This document shows positions 6,632 through 7,126 of a stretch of 7,126 nt of DNA, in pieces. Origin of the DNA: Pontiella sp. (lineage in GTDB: Bacteria > Verrucomicrobiota > Kiritimatiellia > Kiritimatiellales > Pontiellaceae); the NCBI GenBank assembly GCA_029935255.1, contig JAOZKS010000137.1:1-7126 (forward strand), in the 5' to 3' direction. Made by a program: the position numbers and the translations under genes. The notes under the pieces are model-generated. The model worked only from the letters and a program-made list of their open reading frames with translations. It was not told the DNA's origin and searched no databases. Position 1 is the first letter of the stretch. The number at the start of each line of letters is the position of its first letter.

Positions 6632-7126
6632 TTATTGATTCTCCAAAAACTTTCGCCCCTTTTCAGTCAAACGATACTTCTGCAAACGGCTATTCGGTTT
6701 ATCGGGAATCGTCATTTCAATCAAACCGTCCGCCAATGCAGGATCAAGATAGATCCGCTTGAAATTAACCCGATCCTTAAGAGTCATGACCTGCATCAGC
6801 TCGCTCCGGCTCATCTCATCAACCAGCGCAGGCAATAGAATTTCGACTTGATGGGTGACTTGATGGGTGACTTGATGGGTTTCCTCTGCGGAAGCGGTTA
6901 TTTTATCATGAACAACCTGCAACATGAACTCGATAAACGGAGTCGATTCGGCGGCTTTCGTGCTTTCAGCAATCGCGTTGTAATAGTCCTTCTGACGGGC
7001 ATAAACCATGCTCTCCACAGGAATCTGAGAAAAGAGAGGATTCCATTGAGAAAGAACCAATGTCTGCCACAACCGCCCCATTCGCCCGTTTCCATCCGCA
7101 AACGGATGAATAAACTCAAACTCATA
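6632..7126 (-). CDS. Fic family protein AMP-transferase, C-terminal part (start outside window)
   Basis: Only the last 164 codons are visible; the frame runs off the right edge at 7126. The visible part begins with YEFEFIHPFADGNGRMGR (7126-7073), the Fic signature HxFx(D/E)GNGRxxR, whose histidine (codon 7108-7106) is the catalytic base that transfers AMP from ATP to a hydroxyl side chain of a target protein. The following PVESMVYARQKDYYNAIAES and STPFIEFML complete the Fic core in the style of SoFic-like, bacterial housekeeping-type Fic proteins. A linker with three perfect THQV repeats follows, then a winged-helix-like C-terminus with LIEMTIPDKPNSRLQKYRLTEKG. An N-terminal DUF4172- or Fic_N-like domain with the inhibitory helix would be expected upstream but cannot be seen. 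No antitoxin follows downstream. Target protein is unknown; the protein is probably cytoplasmic. Sampled lines have lower G+C (about 42-55 %) than the operon. Confidence 0.93.
   Translation of the reverse strand, partial: YEFEFIHPFADGNGRMGRLWQTLVLSQWNPLFSQIPVESMVYARQKDYYNAIAESTKAAESTPFIEFMLQVVHDKITASAEETHQVTHQVTHQVEILLPALVDEMSRSELMQVMTLKDRVNFKRIYLDPALADGLIEMTIPDKPNSRLQKYRLTEKGRKFLENQ
6845..6880. repeat. Three perfect 12-bp tandem repeats inside the Fic gene
   Basis: The unit gacttgatgggt occurs three times in a row without a mismatch (6845-6856, 6857-6868, 6869-6880). It is in phase with the reading frame and encodes THQVTHQVTHQV in the linker between the Fic core and the winged-helix end. 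A 12-bp unit keeps the frame when copies are gained or lost by slippage. Confidence 0.9.

Noticed and set aside
6845..6880. Possible CRISPR array
   Set aside because: The three 12-bp units are directly adjacent without spacers and are in frame within the Fic gene.

Overview
The window reads as a piece of polysaccharide-degradation locus from a sulfatase-rich bacterium of the PVC group. Kiritimatiellota (Pontiella-like) is my best guess, with Planctomycetota, Lentisphaerota or Verrucomicrobiota as alternatives. This is judged from the type of genes and from the style of the sulfatases and the glycosidase, not from any marker gene. All four genes lie on the minus strand, so transcription runs from the right edge to the left edge.

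Right edge (7126 to 6632): the C-terminal 164 residues of a Fic-family AMP-transferase, cut by the window edge inside or just before its HPFADGNGR active-site loop. A 472-base AT-rich gap without a gene follows (6631 to 6160). It contains several short inverted repeats and weak promoter-like elements.

From 6159 down to 1 there is a tight three-gene unit: an iduronate-2-sulfatase-like S1 sulfatase (536 aa), then 16 bases later a second, paralogous S1 sulfatase (562 aa) with a C-terminal EF-hand, and then a glycoside hydrolase family 2 enzyme. The start codon of the last gene overlaps the stop codon of the second sulfatase (ATGA). The GH2 enzyme is open at the left edge after 949 residues. All three have N-terminal signal peptides, so they probably work outside the cytoplasm.

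The likely joint role is stepwise breakdown of a sulfated glycan: the two sulfatases remove sulfate esters at different positions or on different residues, and the retaining GH2 exo-glycosidase cleaves the desulfated terminal sugar. The substrate cannot be read from the sequence. A uronic-acid-containing marine glycan such as ulvan, or another sulfated algal or host glycan, is possible. The Fic gene is probably unrelated to the operon. Sampled lines of it are lower in G+C (about 42 to 55 %) than a sampled sulfatase line (about 60 %). I see no clear sign of a wholly new system; the most unusual details are the EF-hand tail, the GH2 C-terminal extension, the Fic THQV repeat and the palindromes upstream of the operon.
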